Shown piece by piece: positions 25,305 to 36,088 of a stretch of DNA of 36,088 bases (position 1 is the stretch's first letter; the number at the start of each line of letters is the position of its first letter). The stretch is taken from positions 1 through 36,088 of the forward strand of contig JAFAOU010000011.1 in assembly GCA_019247495.1 (NCBI GenBank), in the 5' to 3' direction. The position numbers and the translations under genes are program-made. The DNA is from Acidobacteriota bacterium (lineage in GTDB: Bacteria > Acidobacteriota > Thermoanaerobaculia > Gp7-AA8). The notes under the pieces were generated by a model. That model was not told the DNA's origin and did not search any database. It worked only from the letters and a program-made list of their open reading frames with translations.

Positions 25305-25925
25305 CTAACGTTGGTCGCTCATCAATATCCCATTGCGCACGATGTCCGACAGCTCTTTGATGACGTGCGCGGCGTCTTTGCCGAACGGTTGCGGGACGTT
25401 GAAGAGGATCTCGATGGTGAAGTAGTTGAAGAAAACGCGGGCGGTGATGAGCAACGCGTCAATCGCGGACACCGAGGGGCGAAGACGTTGCCGCATCGCG
25501 CCGAGCGCTTCTTCGCCGACGAAGGCGCCATAACGTTTGCCGAGCTCGCTGTAGAACTTGCGGATGTGCGTCCCTTCGAATTCGATGACGTCGACGAAGA
25601 TCAGGGAAAAGTACGGCTTGAACTCGCGGATCGACTCGCGCGCCGCCAGGCCGAGCTGTTCGATGTTGTCGGGGAACGTTCCGATCGAAAGCGCTCGGGT
25701 GAACGGATAACGGCGCGTCTCGGTGATCCGCCAGAACTCGTCGAGCAGCGAGCGGAAGATCGACTCTTTATCGGGGAAGTGGTGATAGACGTTGCCGGTC
25801 GAAACATGAGCGCTTTCAGCGATATCGCGCACCGTGGTGGCGCGATATCCCTGATGCGAGAACAATTGCAGCGCGGCGTCGAGCACCTGCCGCTGGCTGC
25901 GCTCCGACTTCTCCTCTCTCTGCAT
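25305..25925 (-). CDS. TetR family transcriptional regulator
   Basis: A TetR-type repressor of 206 aa. The N-terminal helix-turn-helix runs from about residue 12 to 58 (QVLDAALQLFSHQGYRATTV, then RDIAESAHVSTGNVYHHFPD), followed by a variable ligand domain that gives no clue to the effector. The start is the ATG at 25925 with AAGG just upstream; 15 further residues upstream are not needed. A TATCAT hexamer lies at 25941-25946 on the minus strand. Only 70 bp separate it from the divergent oxidoreductase gene. It is the first gene of the run to 18942, so autoregulation of that operon is likely. Confidence 0.9.
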   Translation of the reverse strand: MQREEKSERSQRQVLDAALQLFSHQGYRATTVRDIAESAHVSTGNVYHHFPDKESIFRSLLDEFWRITETRRYPFTRALSIGTFPDNIEQLGLAARESIREFKPYFSLIFVDVIEFEGTHIRKFYSELGKRYGAFVGEEALGAMRQRLRPSVSAIDALLITARVFFNYFTIEILFNVPQPFGKDAAHVIKELSDIVRNGILMSDQR

Positions 25926-25983
25926 GACCTTGCCTTCGCGATGATATGCGGTCCCGGAACAGCGTGCCATTTACGCGATGTTC

Positions 25984-25989
25984 TAAGAT
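25984..25989 (+). promoter_or_regulatory. candidate -10 of the aldehyde oxidoreductase
   Basis: TAAGAT ends 6 nt before the ATG at 25996, so transcription would begin at or next to the start codon and the mRNA would be leaderless. No ribosome binding site precedes the ATG. No good -35. Confidence 0.35.
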
Positions 25990-25995
25990 CCGCTC

Positions 25996-28029
25996 ATGTC
26001 GATTAGAGCGCGCATCGACGCGCTTTTCCCCCGGCTCGCTTCGGAACAGCAATTTCCGACGCAAGGCCAGACGATCTTCGTTGACCTGGAGCGTCAGGAA
26101 GTGCGCCGCGCCTGGATTCCGCATCGCGTCGTGACCCAACTCCTTGGCGGGCGCGGCGTGAACATGTTCCTGCTGCACAACCTGCTCGATGAGGCGCTGG
26201 AGCCGATCCATCCCGAGGTGCCGCTGATTTTCGGAACGGGGATTTTGACGTCCATGGTGCCGTCGGCATCGCGCGGCAACGTCACTTCATGGTCGCCGGA
26301 ATCGCGCGTGTTGATGGACTCAAACGCCGGCGACTACTTCCCGTCGTTCATGAAGCTGAATGGCATCGATCACCTCGTGCTCTACGGCAAAGCTCCGAAG
26401 TGGACGCTGCTGCATTTCGAAGGCGATCAGCCGAAGTTTGTCGATGCCGCGCCGTTCATGGGCCTCGACAACATCGATCTTCGCGCCAAGATCGCAAACG
26501 ATTTCAGCGGAGTGGAGGGGAAGGACTACGGCCTCGCCGCGATCACGACCGCCGGCGAGAACCTCGTCCTCTGCTCCGGCATCATGGCCGGCCCGAAAGC
26601 GATCTACGCCCGCGGCGGTCCCGGCGCGAAGATGGGCGCGCTCAATCTCAAGGCCGTGCTCATTCAGGGCCGCAGCGCGGATCTGAGCACCGCTCGTCCA
26701 CACAAACTCCGCAATCGCGACGTGGCCGTCAAGCTCCTCAACACCTCGGTCGTCAAGAACGCTCTGAAGAAACGCGGCACGCCGTTCCTCTACAAACCGT
26801 CGCGGATGCTCGGCGCGATGGGCACGAAGAACAATCAGGAGACGACCTGGACCGACAAGCTCGACGCCGAGAACATCGATCCGTACCGCCCCGGTATGGA
26901 GGGCTGCTTCGCCTGCCCGGTGAATTGCCGTCCGCTGAATGACATGTCGGTGCTTGGGGAGTCGGGAGTTGGGAGTCGGGAGTCGGAGACCCCAGCCGTC
27001 GATCACGTCGCTGCGACACCCGACACCCGACAGCCGACACCCATCCCCGACAAGTACGTGAAAGGCGACGGCCCCGAGTATGTGACGCTCGGCAAGTTCG
27101 GTCCGAACGTCGGGATCACTGAAGTCACGCAGGTGCTGCGCCTCAACAACATCTGCAACGACCTCGGACTCGACACCGCGTCGACCGGCTCGGCGATCTC
27201 CTGGGCGATGGAGCTGTATCAGCGCGGCATGATCACTCGCGAACAGACGCAGATCGATCTCGAATGGGGCAACTACGAGACGATCGAGCGGCTGCTTTTC
27301 ATGACCGCGAAGCGCGAAGGCTTCGGCGACGTGATCGCCGATTCGTCGCAAGCCGTCGCCACCGGCAAGTACCCGCGCGAGTCGCTCGACTACCTGATGG
27401 CCGTGAAAGGTCTCACGCAAAGCGACCCGCACGATGCCCGCATCCTCAAAGCCTTTGCCCTCGGCCTGGCCGTGGCTACGCGCGGCATGGACCACCTCCG
27501 CAACCGCGTCACGCTCGAGATCAACGCCAAGATCAACGACTCGCCCGACTTCAAAGCGGAGCTGTACGGCGGCCCGGTGTCGGCCGAGCCGAACAGCTAC
27601 GAAGGAAAAGAAACCGCCGTCCGCCGCTGCGAAAACATCTACGCGGTCGGCGATTCGGTCGGTATGTGCCGTTTCACCACGAAGCTCTTCAACTCGCCGT
27701 CGCTCCCCGGCTACGAAGAATTCGCCGACCAGGTCGCGAATGTGACCGGCATCGAGCTGACGAACGAAGCGATCGACCACATCGGCCTCAACGTGATGGG
27801 CGTCGAACGCCTCATCAACGCCAAACTCGGCATCACCCGCGCCGACGACACCCTCCCCAAACGCTGGTTCGAAGAAGCCATCGGCGTCGGCCCCTACAAA
27901 GGCGAAAAGATCGATCGTGGCGAGTTCGACAAGATGCTCTCCCGCTTTTACGCGATCTCGAATCTGACGGAGGAAGGCGTCCCGAAGCCGGAGTGGCGCG
28001 AGGAGTTAGAGGGAGTGCTGACCGCATAA
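25996..28029 (+). CDS. aldehyde ferredoxin oxidoreductase family protein
   Basis: An aldehyde:ferredoxin oxidoreductase (AOR) family enzyme that oxidises aldehydes to acids using a tungsten- or molybdenum-bis-pterin cofactor and a [4Fe-4S] cluster. The cluster ligands are visible: Cys304, Cys307 and Cys311 in CFACPVNC and Cys558 in VGMCRFTT. The domain-1 pattern LLGGRGVNM, the GPNVGI/NDLGLDTASTGSAIS segment and the KGDGPEYVTLG element are all AOR-typical. Residues about 318-350 ([15 protein letters not shown] through PTPIP) are an insertion absent from the family's usual spacing and are encoded by an inverted repeat (26957-27048). The MoaD-like gene follows. Which aldehyde and which metal are used cannot be told. 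Confidence 0.92.
   Translation: MSIRARIDALFPRLASEQQFPTQGQTIFVDLERQEVRRAWIPHRVVTQLLGGRGVNMFLLHNLLDEALEPIHPEVPLIFGTGILTSMVPSASRGNVTSWSPESRVLMDSNAGDYFPSFMKLNGIDHLVLYGKAPKWTLLHFEGDQPKFVDAAPFMGLDNIDLRAKIANDFSGVEGKDYGLAAITTAGENLVLCSGIMAGPKAIYARGGPGAKMGALNLKAVLIQGRSADLSTARPHKLRNRDVAVKLLNTSVVKNALKKRGTPFLYKPSRMLGAMGTKNNQETTWTDKLDAENIDPYRPGMEGCFACPVNCRPLNDMSVLGESGVGSRESETPAVDHVAATPDTRQPTPIPDKYVKGDGPEYVTLGKFGPNVGITEVTQVLRLNNICNDLGLDTASTGSAISWAMELYQRGMITREQTQIDLEWGNYETIERLLFMTAKREGFGDVIADSSQAVATGKYPRESLDYLMAVKGLTQSDPHDARILKAFALGLAVATRGMDHLRNRVTLEINAKINDSPDFKAELYGGPVSAEPNSYEGKETAVRRCENIYAVGDSVGMCRFTTKLFNSPSLPGYEEFADQVANVTGIELTNEAIDHIGLNVMGVERLINAKLGITRADDTLPKRWFEEAIGVGPYKGEKIDRGEFDKMLSRFYAISNLTEEGVPKPEWREELEGVLTA
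26957..27048. repeat. palindromic repeat family C, copy 1, inside the AOR gene
   Basis: The left arm (26957-26985) consists of the heptad GGGAGTC/GGGAGTT repeated; the right arm (27015-27045) consists of CACCCGACA units that pair with it imperfectly. It adds about 30 codons in frame without a stop. A longer copy is at 31049-31138. Confidence 0.75.
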
Positions 28030-28051
28030 CTCCTGTCCGCGCTCTCCGCCC

Positions 28052-28069
28052 CCTCCGCGTCCTCCGCGT
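28052..28069. repeat. tandem 9-mer in AOR-moaD gap
   Basis: CCTCCGCGT occurs twice in tandem (28052-28060, 28061-28069), followed by GAACC, in the 67-bp gap between the oxidoreductase and the MoaD-like gene. It looks like half of a palindromic repeat; the other arm is not visible. Confidence 0.4.
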
Positions 28070-28096
28070 GAACCGTTCCCTGTAACGTACTTGAAG

Positions 28097-28342
28097 ATGC
28101 TCCAAACAGAATCAAGAGTCACCGTCCGCCTCCCCGAGCCTCTGCGCGAGGGGCGCGGTGACGTCATCACGATGAACGCCACCTCCCTCGGCGACATCAT
28201 CGCGGAGCTTGATCTCGCCGACGACCGCGATGAGTTGTTCAACTTCGCGGTGAATGGCGATCTCGTGTTGCATGGAGAGAAGGACGTCGCGCTGAAGTAT
28301 GGCGATGAGGTCGAGATCGTCGTTGCGTTCGCCGGCGGGTGA
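28097..28342 (+). CDS. MoaD/ThiS-like ubiquitin-fold sulfur carrier
   Basis: An 81-aa beta-grasp protein ending in the diagnostic Gly-Gly (VVAFAGG) that is adenylated and thiocarboxylated in pterin cofactor synthesis. The strand VTVRLPEPLRE, the helix DIIAELDLADDRDELFNFAV and the NGDLVLHGEKDVALKYGDEV loop are MoaD-like. Start at the ATG at 28097 with GAAG just upstream; a TTG six bases earlier is an alternative. Placement after the oxidoreductase suggests it supplies sulfur for that enzyme's pterin cofactor, a known pairing for AOR genes. It stops 1 bp before the end of the convergent kinase gene. Confidence 0.85.
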   Translation: MLQTESRVTVRLPEPLREGRGDVITMNATSLGDIIAELDLADDRDELFNFAVNGDLVLHGEKDVALKYGDEVEIVVAFAGG

Positions 28343-28343
28343 G

Positions 28344-31040
<2,697 letters not shown>

Positions 31041-31048
31041 GAGTGTTT

Positions 31049-31138
31049 GTCGGTGTCGGTGTCGGGAGTCGGGAGTCGGGAGTCGGGAGTCGGGAGTCGG
31101 AAACATCGATGCTCGACCCCCGACCCCCGACTCCCGGG
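31049..31138. repeat. palindromic repeat family C, copy 2
   Basis: The left arm (31049-31100) has GGTGTC units followed by five GGGAGTC heptads; the right arm (31114-31138) has CGACCCCC and GACTCCC units. It lies between the kinase start and the protease gene, and the end of the kinase open frame reads through it. Confidence 0.85.
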
Positions 31139-31263
31139 AATGGTATCAGCGGGGTCGCTGGTTAACGCCGAATAACTTCGTTCCATGACCCGACCCGCTC
31201 CCCTCCCGGATTCACGCCGGCGTACGCAGGGAGCAGTCCGCCCCAACTAGGAGAATCGATCCC

Positions 31264-34200
31264 ATGTTCAAGCACTTCAGGGTGTACTGGCCGACGTGTG
31301 TCTTGTTGCTTCTCGCTTCCGTGGCCTCGGCCACGACCATCGTGTTACCGACCGACGATCAGCTCATTCGCAAGTCGCCGGTCATCGTTGAGGGCGTCGT
31401 CATCAGCTCCGCTCCCGTTCTTCGCGGCGCGGGCATCTGGACGGAGACGAAGCTCGCCGTCGATCGCACGTTGAAAGGCGATGCGGCGGGCGAGATCACC
31501 ATCCGCGAAGTCGGCGGCCAGATCGACGACCGCATCACGAAAGTGTTCGGATCGCCGGTGTATCAGGCGGGCGAACGCGTCATGGCCTTTCTGACGCCGA
31601 CGACCCGCGGCGACTACCAGACCATCGATCTGTTTGTCGGCAAGTTCAGCGAGGAGCGAGCGGCGAATGGCCGGCGTTTCCTCGTTCGCGACGACAACGC
31701 CGGCGATGTGCTGCTGCTCGACGCGTCGCTGCAGCCGATCGAGACGAAGAACGTTCAGCGCGACGCCACCGCATTCGAGTCGTATGTCACCGACCGCGTG
31801 GCCGGCCACGACGGCATGAAGGATTACGGCGTCGCCAATCCAGTTCTCGAGCGCGACGTCACCACCTCTTCGATCAACAATCGCGTCATCAGGCCGCAGT
31901 TCACGCTCATCCAGGAAGGGACCGTCTACCGCTGGAGCGCGTTCGACAACGGCGGAAACGCGAAGTGGTACAGCAACGGAACGCAGCCGGGCTACAGCGG
32001 CGGCGGCGTGAATGAGATCCAGACCGCGATGAACGCGTGGAACAGCTACGCCGCCGCGAAAATCAACTACACCTACTCCGGAACGACGACCACGACCGGC
32101 GGGCTTTCCGGCCCGAATGGGGTAAACGAAATTCTCTTCAATGATCCGAAGGGCGAGATCAGCGGCAGCTTCAATCCCTCCACTGGCGGCATCGTCGGAG
32201 AGGGTGGATTCAACGGGGTCTCGGGATCGATGAATTGGACCGGCCCCTTTACCGCGGACGCCACGCATACGTCGCAGACCTATCACGCCTTCATCATCAC
32301 AGAAGGAAACCTCACGATTCAGGACGGTGTGTCGCCGAACGCCGGACTATCCAGCAACACGCTGGCGGAGATCGTTGCGCACGAGTTCGGCCACACGCTC
32401 GGCTTCGGCCACAGCACCGACAGCACGGCCCTGATGTACCCCTCGGTCACCGGCCTCGGGCCGTCGCTCCGCAGCGACGACCAAGTGGCCGCGCGCTGGC
32501 TCTATCCGAGCGGCGTCGCCGTGCCTCCTCCGCCGCCCGCCACGACGCCGGCCGCGCCGACGGGGCTGGTCGTAACGCCGTCCGGTTCGAATGCAAACCT
32601 GCAGTGGAACGACAACGCCACGAACGAGACCGGCTATCGCGTCTACCTCGCCAGCGGCAGTGGCGCGTTTTCTCGCCTGTCGCCCGATCTCGCTGCGGGC
32701 AGCCGCGCCGCGACGGTCTCCAGCCTCGCCGCCGGCACGTATCGCTTCTATGTGACCGCGTTCAACAGCGCCGGCGAGTCGGCACAATCGAACACGGCCA
32801 GCGCCACCATCGCAACGTCGGTGTCCGCGTCGTTCGTGGTCAGCCCCTCGGCCGGCGTGGCCGGCGTGACCGCGTTCATCTGCACCGATACCTCGACCGG
32901 CGCGACGTCGTGGTCGTGGAACTTCGGCGACGGCGGCACCTCGACGTTGCAGAATCCGGCGCACGTCTACAACGCGCCGGGGACGTACACGATCCAGCTC
33001 ACCGCGAACGGACAGTCATTCGCGTCGCACGTCGTTTCCGTCAGCTCCGGCATTGCGTCCGACTTCACCTTCTCGCCGTCGAATCCGACGACGCAAACGA
33101 ACATCAACTTCAGCGACCGCTCCTCCGGCAACATCACGTCGTGGTTCTGGAACTTCGGCGACGGCACGTCATCGACGTCACCGAGTCCCGTGAAGCGCTA
33201 CACGAGCGGCGGCAACTACTCCGTCACGCTGACGGTTTCGACGTCCACCGGCCAGCAGTCGGCGATCTCGCACACGGTTTCGGTCACGACCGCGACACCC
33301 GCCGCCCCGCCGGTGTCGGCTGCGTTCGCGATTTCGCCATCGACGGCGGCTGTCCGCGCCAATGTCGCGTTCACGGACCAGTCCACCGGTTCGCCGACAT
33401 CGTGGCAGTGGAGCTTCGGCGACGGCTCTACATCCAACGCACAAAATCCGACGCACGTCTACACGATCCAAGGTTCGTTCGGCGTGTCGCTGACGGTTTC
33501 GAACGCGACGTCGTCGTCGACCGCGTCGCACGTCGTGACCATCCTCCCGCCGACTGCCTACCGCTCGCTCGTTCCCGCGGCCGCGCAGACGAATGGAGTC
33601 GGCGGCTCGGTGTGGCGCACGGAGCTCACGCTCTTCAACGGCGGCACCGAGCCGGCCAGCGGCCAGTTCACATTCATCCCCGGCGGCGGCGCACCCGTCC
33701 TCACGCGCAGCCTCTTCCTCGGCGTCAATCAGTCGATCACCTACGCAAACGCTCTCAACGATCTCTTCGGCCTCTCCAACGGCGCCGGTGCGATTGCGAT
33801 CGAAGCGTCGAGCGCGACCACGACGCCGGCCATCCGCATCACCAGCCGCACGTTCACCACCGGTTCGGTCGGAACGTATGGACAGTCGGTGCCGAACGTC
33901 AGCAGCGACGACCTCACATCGACGCTGCTGCTGACCGGCCTCGAATCCGACGCGAATTTCCGCACGAACATCGGCCTCGTCAACCGCACCGCGCTGCCGG
34001 TGAACGCGGGCCTGACGCTGTACGACGCGAACGGGAACGTCGTGGCGACGACCTCGGTGACTGTGCCGGAGAACAATTTCCAGCAGTCGTCCCTCGGCTC
34101 GTTTTTCCCGGCCGTGAACGGGCGCACCTTCGCGGCGCTCTCGATGCGCGTCGACTCCGCCACGCCGAACGCGGTCAGCGCCTACGGCTCCGTCATCGAC

Positions 34201-34923
34201 AACCGCACGCAGGATCCCGTCTACGTTCAGGCCATCCCCGCGCCGAAAGGTTCCGAGCTGACCGTCCCCGCAATCGGCCGCGCGCCCGGCGTCAACGGTA
34301 CGTTCTGGCGCAGCGACGTCACGCTCTTCAATCCCGGACTGACGACGATGAACGTGGCCTTGCGCTACCTCGCCGCCGGCCAGGACAACCGCGGCGCCGC
34401 ATCGCACAACGTCACCATCGCGCCGTCGCGCACGGTCGTCATCGCCGACGTCGCGCAATCGCTCGGCATCTCCTCGGGCACCGGGGCGCTGCAGGTTTCG
34501 TGGACGACGGCCTCCGGCCCGATCGTGACCAGCCGCACGTACATCACCGCTGACAACGGCGGCACGTACGGCCAGTCGATCGATCCGGTCACGACGTTCG
34601 GCAACGACTCGTTCGTGCCCGGCCTCCGCTCGGATTCTTCGTTCCGCTCGAACGTCGGATTCGTCAACGGCGGCGACACGCAACTCACCGTGACGGCAAC
34701 GCTTCTCTCCGACACCGGCGCCGTCCTCGGCACGACGCAGATCGGCCTCTCGCCACGGTCACAAGTCCAGTACGCCGCCGGCGCCCTCTTCCCCGCCGCC
34801 AACACCCCGCGCTTCGGAACGCTCACCCTCCTCGCGCACTGCGACGGCCCATCGAACCTCTTCGCCTACGGCTCGATCGTCGACAACGCATCAGGCGACC
34901 CGGTGTTCTTCGGAGGGAGATAG
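31264..34923 (+). CDS. secreted matrixin-like metalloprotease with FN3 and PKD domains
   Basis: A large exported zinc protease (1219 aa). A signal peptide (residues 1-23, ending VASATT) is followed by an N-terminal domain of unknown role, then a metzincin catalytic domain with HEFGHTLGFGH (His373, His377, His383, catalytic Glu374) and a Met-turn (STALMYPS). Downstream are a fibronectin type III domain (about 425-517), three PKD domains (about 520-765) with the WNFGDG/WSFGDG signature repeated, and a C-terminal region of two tandem modules of about 225 residues (SVWRTELTLFN and TFWRSDVTLFN). A good AGGAG lies 9 nt before the ATG. No sortase or membrane anchor is visible, so the tail may attach the protein to the surface or to a substrate. 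Probably an extracellular degradative enzyme. Confidence 0.9.
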   Translation: MFKHFRVYWPTCVLLLLASVASATTIVLPTDDQLIRKSPVIVEGVVISSAPVLRGAGIWTETKLAVDRTLKGDAAGEITIREVGGQIDDRITKVFGSPVYQAGERVMAFLTPTTRGDYQTIDLFVGKFSEERAANGRRFLVRDDNAGDVLLLDASLQPIETKNVQRDATAFESYVTDRVAGHDGMKDYGVANPVLERDVTTSSINNRVIRPQFTLIQEGTVYRWSAFDNGGNAKWYSNGTQPGYSGGGVNEIQTAMNAWNSYAAAKINYTYSGTTTTTGGLSGPNGVNEILFNDPKGEISGSFNPSTGGIVGEGGFNGVSGSMNWTGPFTADATHTSQTYHAFIITEGNLTIQDGVSPNAGLSSNTLAEIVAHEFGHTLGFGHSTDSTALMYPSVTGLGPSLRSDDQVAARWLYPSGVAVPPPPPATTPAAPTGLVVTPSGSNANLQWNDNATNETGYRVYLASGSGAFSRLSPDLAAGSRAATVSSLAAGTYRFYVTAFNSAGESAQSNTASATIATSVSASFVVSPSAGVAGVTAFICTDTSTGATSWSWNFGDGGTSTLQNPAHVYNAPGTYTIQLTANGQSFASHVVSVSSGIASDFTFSPSNPTTQTNINFSDRSSGNITSWFWNFGDGTSSTSPSPVKRYTSGGNYSVTLTVSTSTGQQSAISHTVSVTTATPAAPPVSAAFAISPSTAAVRANVAFTDQSTGSPTSWQWSFGDGSTSNAQNPTHVYTIQGSFGVSLTVSNATSSSTASHVVTILPPTAYRSLVPAAAQTNGVGGSVWRTELTLFNGGTEPASGQFTFIPGGGAPVLTRSLFLGVNQSITYANALNDLFGLSNGAGAIAIEASSATTTPAIRITSRTFTTGSVGTYGQSVPNVSSDDLTSTLLLTGLESDANFRTNIGLVNRTALPVNAGLTLYDANGNVVATTSVTVPENNFQQSSLGSFFPAVNGRTFAALSMRVDSATPNAVSAYGSVIDNRTQDPVYVQAIPAPKGSELTVPAIGRAPGVNGTFWRSDVTLFNPGLTTMNVALRYLAAGQDNRGAASHNVTIAPSRTVVIADVAQSLGISSGTGALQVSWTTASGPIVTSRTYITADNGGTYGQSIDPVTTFGNDSFVPGLRSDSSFRSNVGFVNGGDTQLTVTATLLSDTGAVLGTTQIGLSPRSQVQYAAGALFPAANTPRFGTLTLLAHCDGPSNLFAYGSIVDNASGDPVFFGGR

Positions 34924-34925
34924 GT

Positions 34926-34985
34926 TTTCACCACAGAGGACACAGAGAGACTGCTCTCTGTGTTCTCTGTGTCTCTGTGGTTCAA
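34926..34985. repeat. palindromic repeat family B, copy 2
   Basis: TTTCACCACAGAGGACACAG pairs with CTGTGTCTCTGTGGTTCAA (ending 34985) in a hairpin of about 27 bp. It resembles copy 1 at 7961-8024, and sits between the protease and the M24 gene. It may be the protease terminator. Confidence 0.85.
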
Positions 34986-34986
34986 A

Positions 34987-34992
34987 TAGAAT
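34987..34992 (+). promoter_or_regulatory. candidate -10 of the M24 peptidase
   Basis: TAGAAT, seven bases before the ATG at 35000 and directly after the repeat B arm. A transcript from it would be leaderless; no ribosome binding site is visible. Confidence 0.35.
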
Positions 34993-34999
34993 CGCGGTC

Positions 35000-36088
35000 A
35001 TGGACCGCCGCAAATTCATTGGCGCATCCGCCGCACTGACCGCGATGTGGCGAACGCCGTCGCTTTTCGCTCAATCGGAAGGCGGCAAGCTGCCTCCCTC
35101 CATCGCCGCGCTGACGTCGATGCGTGATCAGGCCAAGCCGATCACGAACGATGAGCGCCGCGCGCGCATCGAGAAGGCGAAGCGGCTCATGGCCGAGCAC
35201 AAGATCGGCGCGCTGATCCTCACCGGCGGAACCTCGCTGATGTATTTCGCCGGCATGCGCTGGGGCGGCGGCGAGCGGCTTTTCGCGTGCGTCATTCCGG
35301 TCAAGGGCGAGCCGTTCTTCGTCTGTCCTGCGTTCGAAGAGGATCGCGCCCGCGAACAGATCGCCGTCGGTCCGTTCGGACCCGATCACGCAGAAGTCCG
35401 TACCTGGAACGAGGATGAAAGTCCGTACGCGCTCGTCGCGCACGGCCTTAAGGATCGCGGCCTCGGCACCGCGACGATCGGCATCGAAGAGACGACGAAG
35501 CTGGTCTGGAGCGAAGGGATCGCATCCGCCGCGCCGCAATCGAAAGTCGTCCTCGGCACGGCCATCACGGCCGGCTGCCGCATGATCAAGGACGCGCACG
35601 AACTCTCGTTGATGCAGCTCGCGAACACTGCCACGCTCAAGGTCTACAACGCCGTCTATCAGGCGCTGCAGCCGGGCATGACGCAGCACGACGTCTCCGA
35701 GTTGATTTCACAGGCGTACAAGCGCATCGGGTTTTCGGGCGAAGCGAGTGTTCAGACCGGCCAGTGGACCGCGCTGCCGCATGGCTCATCGACTCCGCAG
35801 GTGATTCGCGAAGGCACCATCATCATGGTCGACGACGGCTGCACCGTCGAAGGCTACCAATCGGACATCACGCGCACGTTCGTCCTCGGCAAAGCGACCG
35901 ACAAGATGAACAAGGTCTTCGATATCGTGAAACGCGCGCAGAGCGCTGCCTTGAACGCAGCGAAGCCTGGCGCGCCGCTCGAATCGATCGATGCCGCCGC
36001 GCGCGACGTCATCGTCGCCGGCGGCTACGGCCCCGGCTTCAAATACTTCTCGCACCGCCTCGGCCACGGCATCGGCATGGACGGTCAC
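35000..36088 (+). CDS. Tat-exported M24 family Xaa-Pro peptidase, 3' cut by window
   Basis: Aminopeptidase P/Xaa-Pro dipeptidase of family M24, cleaving at a Pro-containing N-terminus in the periplasm. The N-terminus MDRRKFIGASAALTAM is a twin-arginine signal. Residues about 40-185 form the creatinase N-terminal domain. The pita-bread catalytic domain starts near 195, with metal ligands Asp278 (MVDDG), Asp289 (SDITRTF, eleven residues later as in E. coli AmpP) and a His in LGHGIG. The two Glu ligands expected later lie beyond the window, so the gene is truncated by the edge, not broken. The reading frame is open from 35000 to 36088 (363 codons). The start ATG follows a TAGAAT by 7 nt. No binding site for a ribosome is seen. 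Confidence 0.92.
   Translation, partial: MDRRKFIGASAALTAMWRTPSLFAQSEGGKLPPSIAALTSMRDQAKPITNDERRARIEKAKRLMAEHKIGALILTGGTSLMYFAGMRWGGGERLFACVIPVKGEPFFVCPAFEEDRAREQIAVGPFGPDHAEVRTWNEDESPYALVAHGLKDRGLGTATIGIEETTKLVWSEGIASAAPQSKVVLGTAITAGCRMIKDAHELSLMQLANTATLKVYNAVYQALQPGMTQHDVSELISQAYKRIGFSGEASVQTGQWTALPHGSSTPQVIREGTIIMVDDGCTVEGYQSDITRTFVLGKATDKMNKVFDIVKRAQSAALNAAKPGAPLESIDAAARDVIVAGGYGPGFKYFSHRLGHGIGMDGH

Noticed and set aside
31056..31100. Short tandem heptads that could suggest a CRISPR array
   Set aside because: Units are only 7 nt, have no spacers, and belong to an inverted repeat; no cas genes are present.
31041..31106. Longer N-terminus for the kinase
   Set aside because: The extra 22 residues are encoded entirely by the heptad repeat; the ATG at 31040 fits the family start.

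Overview
The window is about 36 kb of GC-rich (roughly 60-65% by eye) bacterial chromosome, densely packed with housekeeping and secreted-protein genes. I see no integrase, transposase, plasmid or phage gene and no CRISPR array. The mix suggests an Acidobacteriota-type soil or sediment bacterium: TonB-era secreted M14, M24 and amidohydrolase enzymes, a DUF3857/transglutaminase/TPR protein, a PknB-type kinase fused to a TolB-like propeller, a PKD-rich secreted metalloprotease, and several families of long palindromic intergenic repeats. That assignment is inference; no rRNA or other taxonomic marker is present.

Layout. 1-4362: coaX and gamma-glutamyltransferase (minus), a secreted amidohydrolase (minus) and a divergent hot-dog thioesterase (plus). 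4573-7953: DNA polymerase I followed by a small lipoprotein (plus). 8032-9918: SelB (minus). 9919-10347: no protein gene, but a plus-strand promoter-like element, a foldable segment and a strong plus-strand terminator, read here as a candidate small RNA. 10348-15832: a minus-strand run of DUF3857/transglutaminase protein, thymidylate kinase and DNA polymerase III delta-prime. 15884-17189: purS and a secreted propeller protein (minus). 17429-18989: membrane protein, ECF-like sigma factor and anti-sigma-like protein (plus). 18942-25925: a minus-strand run of TetR regulator, M14 carboxypeptidase, SAM methyltransferase, patatin-like membrane protein and a small membrane protein, with overlapping or very short junctions except one 66-bp gap. 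25996-28342: aldehyde ferredoxin oxidoreductase plus MoaD-like protein (plus). 28344-31040: kinase-propeller (minus). 31264-34923: secreted matrixin-like protease with FN3 and PKD domains (plus). 35000-end: Tat-exported M24 peptidase, cut by the window edge.

How the parts relate. TetR, M14, methyltransferase, patatin and the small membrane protein look like one transcription unit under an autoregulated repressor, with the oxidoreductase/MoaD pair read from the other side of the same 70-bp control region. The most notable non-genic signals are (i) the candidate RNA between selB and holB, (ii) at least five palindromic repeat families, one of which lies in frame inside the oxidoreductase gene and another of which replaces the start region of the ggt gene, and (iii) several -10-like hexamers only 6-11 nt before start codons, which suggests leaderless or nearly leaderless mRNAs. 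None of these is proven from sequence alone.
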